Shown: positions 42,906 through 52,228 of the stretch, in pieces
How positions within the stretch are numbered: position 1 is the first letter of the stretch
Layout of the letters: the number at the start of each line of letters is the position of its first letter
Assembly: GCA_001839685.1 (NCBI GenBank)
Contig: MLAK01000638.1
Coordinates: 90,297-154,296, forward strand
Origin: Tritrichomonas foetus
Taxonomy: Eukaryota > Parabasalia > Tritrichomonadida > Tritrichomonadidae
Direction: 5' to 3'
Length of the DNA: 64,000 nucleotides
Notes under the pieces: generated by a model
What the model was told of the DNA's origin: nothing
The model's database searches: none
What the model saw: the letters and a program-made list of their open reading frames with translations, nothing else
Translations under genes and position numbers: made by a program

Positions 42906-44519
42906 CACAAGTTGCAAGTGAATCTAAAAAAATGATATTTGAATGCTTTGTATTTGTTCAGAAATATTGAGAAAAATTAGACAAATAAAAATATTGAATA
43001 TCAATTCAAAGAATTGTGAATAAAATAAAATAATTTGTATGGAGATATTTCAATAGATTCATAAATTTGAATAATATTTAGAATATGCGATGTGCATTCA
43101 ATAGTTTACAATTAAGAGAAAGAGAATTTGTATAAGTTTTTGTAAGATAAATCGATTTACAAAGAGAATTTCAATGATGCTTTCAATAATTTTATTTTTA
43201 TGCTAATAATTTGGTGTGTTTCGTCATCATCACTTTGTAATGCTCATATGCATATGTTTCATGAGGATAGCTTCGACATATGATTCTTGTGACAAGAATC
43301 TTGTCGAATATGAAACAAAAACCTCCTTTTCTGAAGATTTTCATCAGATAGAAACTATGATTCAATGTTTTTTAATGATTGAACTTTTTCTTACAACCTG
43401 CGGGGAATAAAGTTTTGAAAATTATTATGCTAAGAAATTGGCAAATTCAAATTAACTAATTATTCATAGCTTATAGAAAAACTGATGGAAATGACTTTGC
43501 AACAAAATCCAGTTATCTCAATAAATTTTCTTATAAAATCGGAACCCCCTCATTGGTAATTAATCATCTTCGGCAGTAAAGTATTATATATAAAATTAGA
43601 AAAAACAGACGTCACACCTCCTTTGCACTTTTTGTTACCCGACTTTTTCTGATAAATCCAAAAAAAAGGTTAACTTTTTCAAATATGATGTTCCGAATTT
43701 TGTAGTGAGATCAAGTTTGAATGGTTGCTGGAATAACGTTCAATTTCTTTAATGAAATATTTGAATAAATCTTTCTTTCAAAAATTCAATAGCAATGTAA
43801 AAAGATTCAAAATCCCGATCATCTATCGTGAAATATCTTATCACACCCAACTCATCGAACTGAATAATAAAAACATCAACTCTCCTATTGCAAGTCTCAA
43901 TTTAAAATATGGATGTAAGAAAAGATGGTTCTCCAAAATATAATTTGATGATTTTGTAAAGGACGAAATGTTGACAGGATCTCCTTTTATTCAAAGACAG
44001 CATCAATCTATCAATATTTATATCATTTATATCGCTGGATTATTCTAAATTATTATTTTAAGAAAAAAATGAAGATTTGAAAGAATTTTTCATTGACGCT
44101 TTATTTCAATACTTTATTGTGAACTCATAATAAAAAAAGGTCATTTTTTCTTAAGAAAAGGCTAATCGATTGAAAATGATCATGCGCAAAAACCTGAAAA
44201 TTGAAATCTCATGTGAATGGCTATGATTGGTTGATAGTGTTTTCCCATCAAAATAATTGCAGGTGCATAATAGACAATATATATCAGAGTTGGCACAATA
44301 TAATGATTTTTGTATTTCTTTATTTCCGTCAATTTTTGGATTATTGTTTTTTATTTTAAGTTTTCTATTTATACTCGCAATATAAACTTACAATCTTTCA
44401 TCATGACAAAGAATGATACATGGTTAACCACTCTTTATTAACTGTGGTGTGATGGAAAACAACAGAAGTACGATCATTTTTCACACAAAAGTGGTTCACT
44501 TTGATCAAATTTTTCGGGA
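42906..44519. other. Intergenic between divergent genes
   Basis: About 1.6 kb, AT-rich, with the Myb gene to the left on the minus strand and the Rab gene to the right on the plus strand. Short frames here lack ATG starts or similarity. An Inr box TCACTTTG at 44496 lies 22 nt before the Rab ATG. Confidence 0.55.
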
Positions 44520-45137
44520 ATGCTGATAGAAGACGATAAAATCACTTTCAGGACTGTTACAATAGGCGATTCTTGTGTCGGAAAGACATGTATAATCAAC
44601 CGATTTATCAGAGACAGTTTTAATCCCGAACAGCGAAACACAGTCGGCTCTCTATTCGATTCATTCACTGCCGAGCGAGAAGGCCACTCGATAATCGTCC
44701 ATTTGTGGGACACAGCTGGACAAGAACAATACAGAAGCCTCGGAACCGTTTATTTCAGAAGCGCAGCAGCAGCATTTGTCGTTTTTGATATCACCAATCG
44801 CCAGAGCTTCAAAAACTGCGGAGAATGGTTGACAAGCTTCCGCGGATCAAGTGGAGACTCCCCGGTCGTCTTTCTCGTTGGTAACAAATGCGACATGTCA
44901 AATGAAAATCGACAAGTGACTGAAGATGAAGCACGATCATTTGCAATTGAAAATGGAATGAAGTATTTTGAAACATCTGCTTTGACCGGTGAAAATGTTC
45001 AGCTCCTTTTCGATAGCTTGGTTGATGAATTATACAAAACCAATATTCAGGATTCGTCCCGAATTGTAAACGTTTCCAAGCTCGCGGGAATGACGCCAGA
45101 AAACCAAACAAGCCATGAGAAAAATGGATGCTGTTAG
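44520..45137 (+). CDS. Rab-family small GTPase
   Basis: 205 residues. Motifs: G1 GDSCVGKT (16-23), switch-I Thr41 in NTVGS, G3 WDTAGQE (63-69), G4 NKCD (122-125), G5 TSA (152-154) and a C-terminal CC for double geranylgeranylation. The switch-II region YRSLGTVYFR is Rab-like. Position 2 of the effector loop (TVGSLFDSF) departs from the usual TIGxxF, so it may be a trichomonad-specific Rab; trichomonads have very large Rab families. Role: vesicle traffic at an unassigned compartment. Confidence 0.92.
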   Translation: MLIEDDKITFRTVTIGDSCVGKTCIINRFIRDSFNPEQRNTVGSLFDSFTAEREGHSIIVHLWDTAGQEQYRSLGTVYFRSAAAAFVVFDITNRQSFKNCGEWLTSFRGSSGDSPVVFLVGNKCDMSNENRQVTEDEARSFAIENGMKYFETSALTGENVQLLFDSLVDELYKTNIQDSSRIVNVSKLAGMTPENQTSHEKNGCC

Positions 45138-45508
45138 AAATCTTATTTTCACCTTTCACCATTAATTTTTTATTATTAATCACTTCTCTTTCTTATTTTT
45201 CTCCTTTTTCTTTTTATGCTTTTCACAAATATATTCAAAAGCAAACCCTTGTTAGGATTTTATAATTTCTTATTCTTTCTTTTTGTCATACACAAATAGA
45301 TATGTTTATAAAAAGATGCGTGAGAGCTGATCGCACATGAAATGCAACTCTTTTTTGCTCAATTTCATGTGCGTGGCGTAAAAGAGTTTCTACTTGCTAA
45401 AGTTTTCATTTTCATGTGACCAATTCATGCACCATCATTTACTTTTGTTAAAAATTATGTGCAATTTTTCATTGACATGTCATAATACGATATTACTAAT
45501 AAATATAA
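45138..45508. other. Intergenic with a short hairpin, left of the transposon
   Basis: About 370 bp. A perfect 12-bp inverted repeat, cgcacatgaaat (45332-45343) and atttcatgtgcg (45362-45373), with an 18-nt loop could form a hairpin downstream of the Rab gene. Otherwise AT-rich. Confidence 0.5.
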
Positions 45509-45536
45509 TCACTCGTACAACTTTTTCTCAAAATTC
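45509..45536 (+). repeat. Left terminal inverted repeat
   Basis: 28 bp, exact complement of 48644-48671. Confidence 0.95.
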
Positions 45537-46234
45537 GGTTTTTTAAAAAATGACTTTTCAGACCTGAGATTTTCCCAAATTGGGAGAATTTTGTGTGGAA
45601 ATGTATATCCAGAGCCGCGAAACCCTATTTTAAAGAGAAAGTTTGGTATGAAAAAAATTATAATATGATTTGCGAGAATTTTTTTCTACTTAATAAAAAC
45701 AGGGGGAATTTTGATATGTTGTGAGATTTTTGTTCTTATATATATTTCACGAAATAAAATCAATAAATCATAAATTGTCTGTAAATTTAATATATATTCG
45801 TTTTTTGGAATTGGCTTTTATATAGCTTTAAAATATTCGTATGCATTACCCATGAGTTACCAACAATATGGTCATCCTTTATTCGTATAAATTTAGAAAT
45901 CATCAGAGACTCCCGTTCCAAAAACAAGTTTTTATTTTTCTATGAAAAATGTAAAATGAATTTGAGAGCATGATTATTTAAAAAATTGAAAGTGTTCACA
46001 ATATTGAATACAATATCAAAAAACATGAAGTTGTTATTACTATTGTTGTGATATTATCGCTATGAGAGCATTATCTTTCTATATTTATGATGGTTTTCTT
46101 CGATATTTGGTGTCAATTTTTTTTTTTTAAAAAAAAAAAGAAAGAAAGAAAGAAAAAACGAAGAAAAAAGGTCAATTTTAAAATTAAATATTTTCTTTAA
46201 AAAAATCTTTGTGAGTTTCTTGCTGTATGTAATA

Positions 46235-47013
46235 TTACAACACTGCATGTCTAAATATTTCTGTATAATCCCGATTGCTTGATTGGACAGCTTCAATGAC
46301 CAATTCTTTAAAAGAATTTGCATTTAAAGGTATATATTTTCCAGTTTCGATGACTTTTTGGTGATACAGTTGGGTGAATCTTTTTTGAATAATCGAAAAC
46401 ACTTCTTCAATCGGATCAAAAAAGCAAGTACTTGGAGCGGTATAAGATGGGAAAATGTTTTTTTGATTCATAGAATCTTTGATTTCTGGTAATATTTGAT
46501 GAAATTTGGCATTGTCAAGGATTAGAAAAGAATTCTGAGAATGTGTTGGAAGGGCTCCGACAAGTTTTTCAATAAACCCGTTAAATGAAATCGTGGTAAA
46601 TGGCTCATTAGACAATGCAAAAAAAACTATTCCTTTATAAGTGATACAAGCAATTAAGTAAATAGGTTTGATGAATTTGAGGTTATGAACTGGCTTGTAA
46701 ATAGCTCCTGNGAGTTGATACCAAGATTCCGGATATTGAATGGTTTTTCGTCAACTGAATAAGTATTTAAGTAATTTATCTTGTAAAATATTCGATCAGC
46801 AAGCACTGATGGGATATTATCTAATCGACAATCCGCAGCTCCAGTTTTGATTGTGCGTTTTTTAGTTAATTTTCGCATATTTAAACGAAAATATTCATAT
46901 GACAATTGTAAATTCGGATTTTGTTTTTTGAAATCTTCGTACATTATCGTTATGTTAAGATTTGGACGTACAGATGCAAAATATTGCTTGATTCTTTTTT
47001 GGATTGCAGTCAT
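46235..47013 (-). pseudogene. DDE transposase, frame broken at an ambiguous base
   Basis: From the ATG at 47013 the N-terminal half is helical (a likely DNA-binding part) and reaches the first catalytic acid in YSVDEKPFNIRNLG. The frame then ends near 46654. The second frame continues the catalytic domain (GAIYKPVHNLKFIKPIYL...) and carries the second Asp in LDNAKFH and the Glu in FFDPIEEVFS, 35 residues apart (DD35E). The switch point is exactly the N at 46711, so the break may be only an unresolved base; if real, it would be a dead copy or a frameshift site (some bacterial IS630 elements use frameshifting). The catalytic triad itself is complete. Confidence 0.85.
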
Positions 47014-47022
47014 TCTGATGTG

Positions 47023-47029
47023 AAAATGA
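47023..47029 (-). promoter_or_regulatory. Inr-type initiator of the transposase
   Basis: TCATTTT on the minus strand, +1 14 nt before the ATG at 47013. The element carries its own host-type promoter. Confidence 0.5.
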
Positions 47030-47152
47030 AATAAAAAATACCGCGAAAATTGAGACAAATTTGATTATCTTCTCGATTGTTTGAATGAATTGCCATATTG
47101 GTCGAAGAATTGAAAGATAAGCGCGCCATTTTTGAGTTAAACATTCATCAGG

Positions 47153-47160
47153 TCACTTTA
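47153..47160 (+). promoter_or_regulatory. Inr-type initiator of the second transposon ORF
   Basis: TCACTTTA with +1 10 nt before the ATG at 47165. Confidence 0.55.
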
Positions 47161-47164
47161 CGAG

Positions 47165-47959
47165 ATGACACTCGAAAATTGGTTGAGTATCGATCCAGAA
47201 ATCGTTGTCGATGTTCCTTCCTCCACTTCAGTGTACAACATCATTATTTCTACAGCTACAGTCCATAAATATAAACCACTCGAAAAAACTGTTTCATTGT
47301 CTTTGAAAAAATCGCAAGATGTGCAAATAGTGGCCAAATCTGAAGATCTACAAACATTGTCGACGTTTTATAAATTCCTCAATACGGCGATGAANGAAAT
47401 CTGTACTAATCGTTTTTTATTATGGCTGGTGACTGATGCTTGCAATGGTTTCATTGCATCATCAAGTCACCTTCATAANGCAGCGGTAGGTAATCAGCCG
47501 ATCAAATTTATTCTTGGTTTAGTCCCCGAGAATGTGGTGAATAGACTCACAAAGCTCAAAAAAGGATCACGGCTGCCAGAAGAGCTACATAAATTATTTG
47601 GTGAAACACCTGATATTTCAGTAATAGGGAGCAGCACTCCTGCAGCTGTTTTGGAGACAAAGAAAATTGAAAAAATGAAAAGTAGAACAGAAATAATTGA
47701 AGCTACCAATCAGTTGGAGTTTTACCCAGCAGAATCAAAAAAAGAAGAAAAATCAAANCTTTTGAATAAAATAATTAATATACAAGTATTCGCCGAATTC
47801 GCTGATATTCTGCTAGCAATTAATTCCACAATGTTTACCATGAAAAATCATCTTTACCCACGAGGTCGAATTCTTGACATCAATTACGACCTGATATTTG
47901 AAATAATTAATGAAATCATTATGGCGCACATTCCGAGTGAAGAAAATGATGAAGATTAA
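47165..47959 (+). CDS. Transposon accessory ORF, unknown function
   Basis: 264 residues, ATG supported by a close Inr box. The frame stays open across three ambiguous bases (47395, 47479, 47758), which argues that it is real. The protein has no recognised domain. It is mixed alpha/beta in the first about 150 residues (VVDVPSSTSVYNIIIST, RFLLWLVTDACNGFIASSS), then charged and helical with an acidic end (PSEENDED). Divergent placement against the transposase inside one pair of TIRs suggests a helper or regulatory factor, but a captured host gene is also possible. Confidence 0.7.
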   Translation: MTLENWLSIDPEIVVDVPSSTSVYNIIISTATVHKYKPLEKTVSLSLKKSQDVQIVAKSEDLQTLSTFYKFLNTAMXEICTNRFLLWLVTDACNGFIASSSHLHXAAVGNQPIKFILGLVPENVVNRLTKLKKGSRLPEELHKLFGETPDISVIGSSTPAAVLETKKIEKMKSRTEIIEATNQLEFYPAESKKEEKSXLLNKIINIQVFAEFADILLAINSTMFTMKNHLYPRGRILDINYDLIFEIINEIIMAHIPSEENDED

Positions 47960-48643
47960 GTCAGTTACACAAAATAGTTCCCGTAAACAATTTTTTCCAG
48001 TTTTACGTTGTTGGCTTTTTGATATAACATAATATATTTATTATTTTTAAATTTTTCCTCGAGAAAACATAAAATATATGTGTAACCAAGATTCAAAGAT
48101 TAAAAGGGTCATGGAATTTCTTACGACTGATTACCATTTATCTTATAACTAATTCTTTCTGATCATTAATTTGTTATTTTGATTAAATTTTTCTGATATC
48201 TGATTCTTTTTTATATTTGATTCTTTGATGCAACAAAATAGTAATTGTGATTATACTTAAAATTATTTAACGATACTTAGTTTTGCTTTTTAATAACCAT
48301 TTCATTATCTGTTTACACAAATGAATAATATGGCATGATTTATTAATTAAAAACGGATTTTATTTCATGAATATATTTTTGCATCTTGAAAAAAAATATT
48401 TTTCTTTGCCATGATTGATCTATTCGGGTTAAAATTCACTTTCAATTAATTTGGTGGAGTGAATATTCCTGTTTACATTTTAGGACAAATTAAATATTTG
48501 ATAATTAATTTCGTTTTGGGTAATTGAAGTTTTATGATGGAGGATCAACTGTAATGAATTTTTCTCCCAGTTTGGACAAGAGAAACGGTCACGAAAACAA
48601 TTGCTTGGTGTCGAGATAGAAAACGGTAAAATTTTTTTTGTGA

Positions 48644-48671
48644 GAATTTTGAGAAAAAGTTGTACGAGTGA
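48644..48671 (-). repeat. Right terminal inverted repeat
   Basis: 28 bp, exact complement of 45509-45536. Confidence 0.95.
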
Positions 48672-48873
48672 ATGAATTATTATATTTCAGAATCCAAAAT
48701 TTTTTAATAATGAGGCTGAAAATAATGAGAATTACAAATACCAGTTCAAAAAATATACATAGGAAACGAATAAAATTGAAAATAGATGATGTTTACGTAA
48801 ATATTGGATGTACACTAAACCCAATAATCATTATCTTCACTGATTAAGAATAAATATGTAATGTTAGTGATGG

Positions 48874-50229
48874 CTATTCCATCATCTCACCATAAAATTC
48901 TATAGAATTAAATATGAGATGATCAGTACCATTCCAGTTCTTATCAATTTGGTGAAGGCGAATATATTGAACATATTCAGATTGTGATTTTATATCAAAA
49001 ACTGAATTATATATAGGTCCATTTAATGATCCACAATTAATTTGCCGATCAATCTCTTTCCATTTCTTTCCATCATTCGATGTTTCAATTACCCAATTTT
49101 TTAAATGATAACTAGTGCTATTAAAAGTTTTGATTTGATATTTTGATAATTTAAAACGAAAATTATTGAATTTATAACAAATACACTGATTTTGATTGTT
49201 ATTAGATTGAAAAATATTATTATTATCATTAGAATAGTTAATGGAATTCTTAGGTTGATAAATTTCTAAACGATTACAAAAAGAAGAAGCAGTAATTTCA
49301 ACAATTTTACAATCACATGGATCACCAGAATATTTTCCCCGCAGATAGTTAAACCTTCATTTAATGTATTTTTATAAGGAATTTCGATTACCTTTAGAGT
49401 GTATCGATTGTTATTCGCAATTTCATTAGCTGGTATAGATAACATAAGTCGTTGACAAAGTGATGACCAAATTTGCGTTGTTAAATAAGAAACATCAAAT
49501 ATAGAAATAAATTTTTCAATTGAACTTGAACTCAAATATTCAAATTTAACATTTTCATATAAGATAAAAGATTTGTATTTGTCTTTACTTTTTTCATTTA
49601 CAGCAAAAATAAAATTGAATAAAGAATCTTCATCAAATAACTTCAGATTATGATGCTGAAAAATCCTTTCAAGAATTTCACATTCTAAATCTTTTAAACA
49701 TTGTTCATAGTTCATTTTTCTTTCTTCATCTTGTCTTATCATTAAATAAAAATTTTCTGAAATGAATGAAATTTCATCTTCAAGATGAGAAAAATTGAAT
49801 GAATTCAATGATAAAGTTGGAAATGATGATCGGTAGAAGAGGAGTTTATTTTCAAGACGTGAAAGCACATTATCAATTGTAAGATTTTCTTGATATTCTG
49901 GATAAATATTGAAATAGTCATCATTTCCAAGTTGAATGAAAATTTCACTCAAGAACAATGATTCATTTTTTGAGGAATTTTGGGCCAAAATCAACCAAAG
50001 AAAGAATATCATTGAAATCACCAGGATGTTGAGTAGTAAGACAATATTCATCGATTGATTTATCTGTAAAATGAAGTTGAGAAATTTTTGGTGATAATAA
50101 GTCGGCAATAAATCGACTTGTTTGATATTTTTTATTATTCACAGTGAAAGTGAAATCTTTTTGATATTCAGTCAGAGGCATATGTTTTACATTTTCATAG
50201 TTGAGAATGAATTGGATTTTTTCTTCCAT
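48874..50229 (-). pseudogene. BTB-like / F5-8 type C (discoidin) domain gene with two single-base frame breaks
   Basis: From the ATG at 50229 the N-terminus is a BTB-like segment (KDFTFTVNNKKYQTSRFIADLLSPKISQLHF) typical of a big trichomonad family. The frame then breaks in a six-base A/T run at 49965-49970. The second frame carries the helical middle (ESLFLSEIFIQLGNDDYFN... to ...RYTLKVIEIPY) and breaks again in a four-base G/C run at 49337-49340. The third frame has an F5/8C-like domain (NWVIETSNDGKKWKEID, then YVQYIRLHQIDKNWNG and FNSIEFYGE) and stops at 48874. Each break needs only one base in a homopolymer, so either the gene is newly dead or the assembly is wrong. Family role: unknown; discoidin folds often bind glycans or lipids. 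Confidence 0.82.
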
Positions 50230-50542
50230 TTGCAAAATTGCCACTTTTTCAGAATTGAATTGTGGCAAAAATAAATAAAAAAAAAAAAAAAAAAAAGGGA
50301 CGTTATAAAAAGAGCAATTTGGCCAGAAAGTTTGCCAAAATGGCAACTTGCTCTTTTTATAATTTCTAAAAAAAAAAAAAAAATGTCAACAATAGAAACT
50401 GATAGAAATTCAGTTTCTTATGTGTTTTCATCTAATTTTTTACATATAAATATTTTTACAAATCTATTCTATTTTTCTTTTTTTTTTGAATCAACATTCA
50501 TGAATTTAAATTACGAATGTTTCATAGAGTTATAATGCAATC
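50230..50542. other. Intergenic with inverted repeat flanked by A runs
   Basis: A perfect 15-bp inverted repeat (ttataaaaagagcaa, 50304-50318, and its complement, 50348-50362) encloses a smaller palindrome (gtttgcca...tggcaac) and is bordered on both sides by A runs of about 15-20. It lies 75-135 bp upstream of the BTB-like ATG. It could be a promoter palindrome or a tiny repeat element. Confidence 0.6.
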
Positions 50543-52228
50543 TTATTTCTTTAGGGCACTTGCTCTCCTGAGTGATGCTTTATACATCTGTGTCGGTATG
50601 AAATTATTAATTTGAAGTCCACTTGGTGAGAGTCTTCTGACGTTTTGGAATTTGTTCATTGTTAACTTTGGAATATTGGTCATCACTCTCTTGGCAGTAA
50701 TACTTATTGATGTGGGTCCACTCTTTTGCATATTTTGCTGTTCAGAGATTTTCTGATTCAATAAATAGCGAGACATAATTCTGTAAGCAACCATGAAATC
50801 ACCATCTTGCTTGTCGTATAAAAGTTCACAGCTGTCACTTACATTTGCATCATTTTGACATTCATCAATTCGAATTTGATTATCATCTGTTAAAATATTA
50901 ATTCTGCTGTTTTGTGCAGCATATTTACAATCATTCTGATTTGGATTAAAGTATTTGTAAATTTTATCCTTTCCTGATATGGTGAAGCTGCTTGAGCTAT
51001 TATTAGTACATGAATCATTTTCACAACATGGTAGAGGAATTCCTTTATTATAATCTGGTTGATGAAATATTTCCCAATTACAATTAGGTTCAAAAGCACA
51101 TTGTGAATGTGAAGGGTATTCACTAATTGATGAGTTCTTTCCATTGTGGGCACATTTCTGGCATTTCATACATTTGAGACTATTTGGTCCATTTTTTCCA
51201 TTTAATACAGGACTAACAATAATTTTATTCGAGCAGGAAATACTATCAGTTTGGTATGATGCACTATTTGCTTTAGCTTTATTTGTATTGTTAATGCTTC
51301 CAACATTATCTGGACTGAGGCTATTCGAAGCGATTCCCAATTTTTCTAATGACATGATAATCTTTTTATGTTCTTCTCCATTATTCTTAATGTTAAGTGC
51401 TGGAAGACTTGCAGCCCTGGATTTTTGGGCACCATTTAGCCATTTATGTTCAATCACCTGGTCAATTGTAATCCTGTAAATGGGATTTTTTTGGAGCATT
51501 TGAGAAATCAAATCTTGGCATTCTGGAGACATGTCTGGTGGGAAAGTCACCTCATTTTCAACGATCATAGTCATTAACTTTTTAATGTTATTTTCATAAA
51601 AAGGATAGTTTCCAGTCATCATGTAATACAACAAAATTCCCAAACTCCAAATATCAACTTTCTTTGTATAGTTTTTGTTACCAAGTATGACTTCTGGAGC
51701 AACATAGAAAGGTGATCCACAACGAGTCTTTAATACTTCATCATAGCAGGCTTTACTCATACCAAAATCAATGAGTTTAATGTTATAGTTTTTATCAAAA
51801 AGAATGTTTTCAGCTTTGATGTCCCTGTGTGCAACATTGATGTCGTTGTGGAGATATTGAACGGCTTTACAAATCTTCCAAAAGTGAGTTTGTGCCTGAA
51901 TTTCAGTAAAGTAGATTCTTGAAGTAATGTGGTTAGCCAGTGACTCATTTTCAGCCAGTTCTAAAACAATTGAATAAAAGGTGTCATTTTCAATGAATTC
52001 GAAAAACGAGGCAATGTTTGGATGGCCAATTTGTTTCATGATTCCGATTTCATTTTCAATACGGTCTTTATCCATTTCGTCCTTATTAATAATTTTGATG
52101 GCCACAAAAATATTTGTTGGATTGTGGATGGCGTGGTAGACATGTCCTGATCCTCCATATCCAAGAGGGAAGAGAATGGAGTATTTATTGGAAATATTAG
52201 GAAGACAGGGAGCCTCAGTGCTGTTCAT
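50543..52228 (-). CDS. Ser/Thr protein kinase, CAMK/AMPK-like
   Basis: 561 residues, ATG at 52228. Kinase domain about 16-275: Gly-rich loop GYGGSGHV (23-30), VAIK with Lys45, Glu60, HRDIKAEN (His134-Asn141, Asp136 catalytic), DFG (154-156), activation segment CGSPFYVAPE (APE 177-179) and DIWSLGILLYYMMTG. All catalytic residues are present. The GSPFYVAPE and KKVDIWSLG context is CAMK/SNF1-like. The C-terminal 280 residues are unlike known regulatory domains: Asn/Ser-rich, with Cys-rich stretches (KCMKCQKCAHNGK, PCCENDSC) and a basic end. Trichomonads have hundreds of such kinases; the substrate is unknown. Confidence 0.92.
   Translation of the reverse strand: MNSTEAPCLPNISNKYSILFPLGYGGSGHVYHAIHNPTNIFVAIKIINKDEMDKDRIENEIGIMKQIGHPNIASFFEFIENDTFYSIVLELAENESLANHITSRIYFTEIQAQTHFWKICKAVQYLHNDINVAHRDIKAENILFDKNYNIKLIDFGMSKACYDEVLKTRCGSPFYVAPEVILGNKNYTKKVDIWSLGILLYYMMTGNYPFYENNIKKLMTMIVENEVTFPPDMSPECQDLISQMLQKNPIYRITIDQVIEHKWLNGAQKSRAASLPALNIKNNGEEHKKIIMSLEKLGIASNSLSPDNVGSINNTNKAKANSASYQTDSISCSNKIIVSPVLNGKNGPNSLKCMKCQKCAHNGKNSSISEYPSHSQCAFEPNCNWEIFHQPDYNKGIPLPCCENDSCTNNSSSSFTISGKDKIYKYFNPNQNDCKYAAQNSRINILTDDNQIRIDECQNDANVSDSCELLYDKQDGDFMVAYRIMSRYLLNQKISEQQNMQKSGPTSISITAKRVMTNIPKLTMNKFQNVRRLSPSGLQINNFIPTQMYKASLRRASALKK

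Larger units (their letters stand above)
45509..48671. mobile_element. TIR DNA transposon, 3.16 kb, with two divergent ORFs
   Basis: The ends are perfect 28-bp inverted repeats: tcactcgtacaacttttt... at 45509-45536 and its complement at 48644-48671. Taking the repeat as 27 bp, AAT flanks both ends, a possible 3-bp target duplication. Inside are a DDE transposase (minus) and an unrelated ORF (plus), read outward from a 151-bp shared promoter with an Inr box on each strand. The transposase resembles the IS630/Tc1/mariner supergroup (DDE_3 type), but a TA duplication, usual for that group, is not seen. All four isolated ambiguous bases of the window fall in this element, suggesting a multi-copy family. 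Confidence 0.88.

Noticed and set aside
43216..43410. Small frame with a hydrophobic start
   Set aside because: Begins at GTG, has no ATG and no family.
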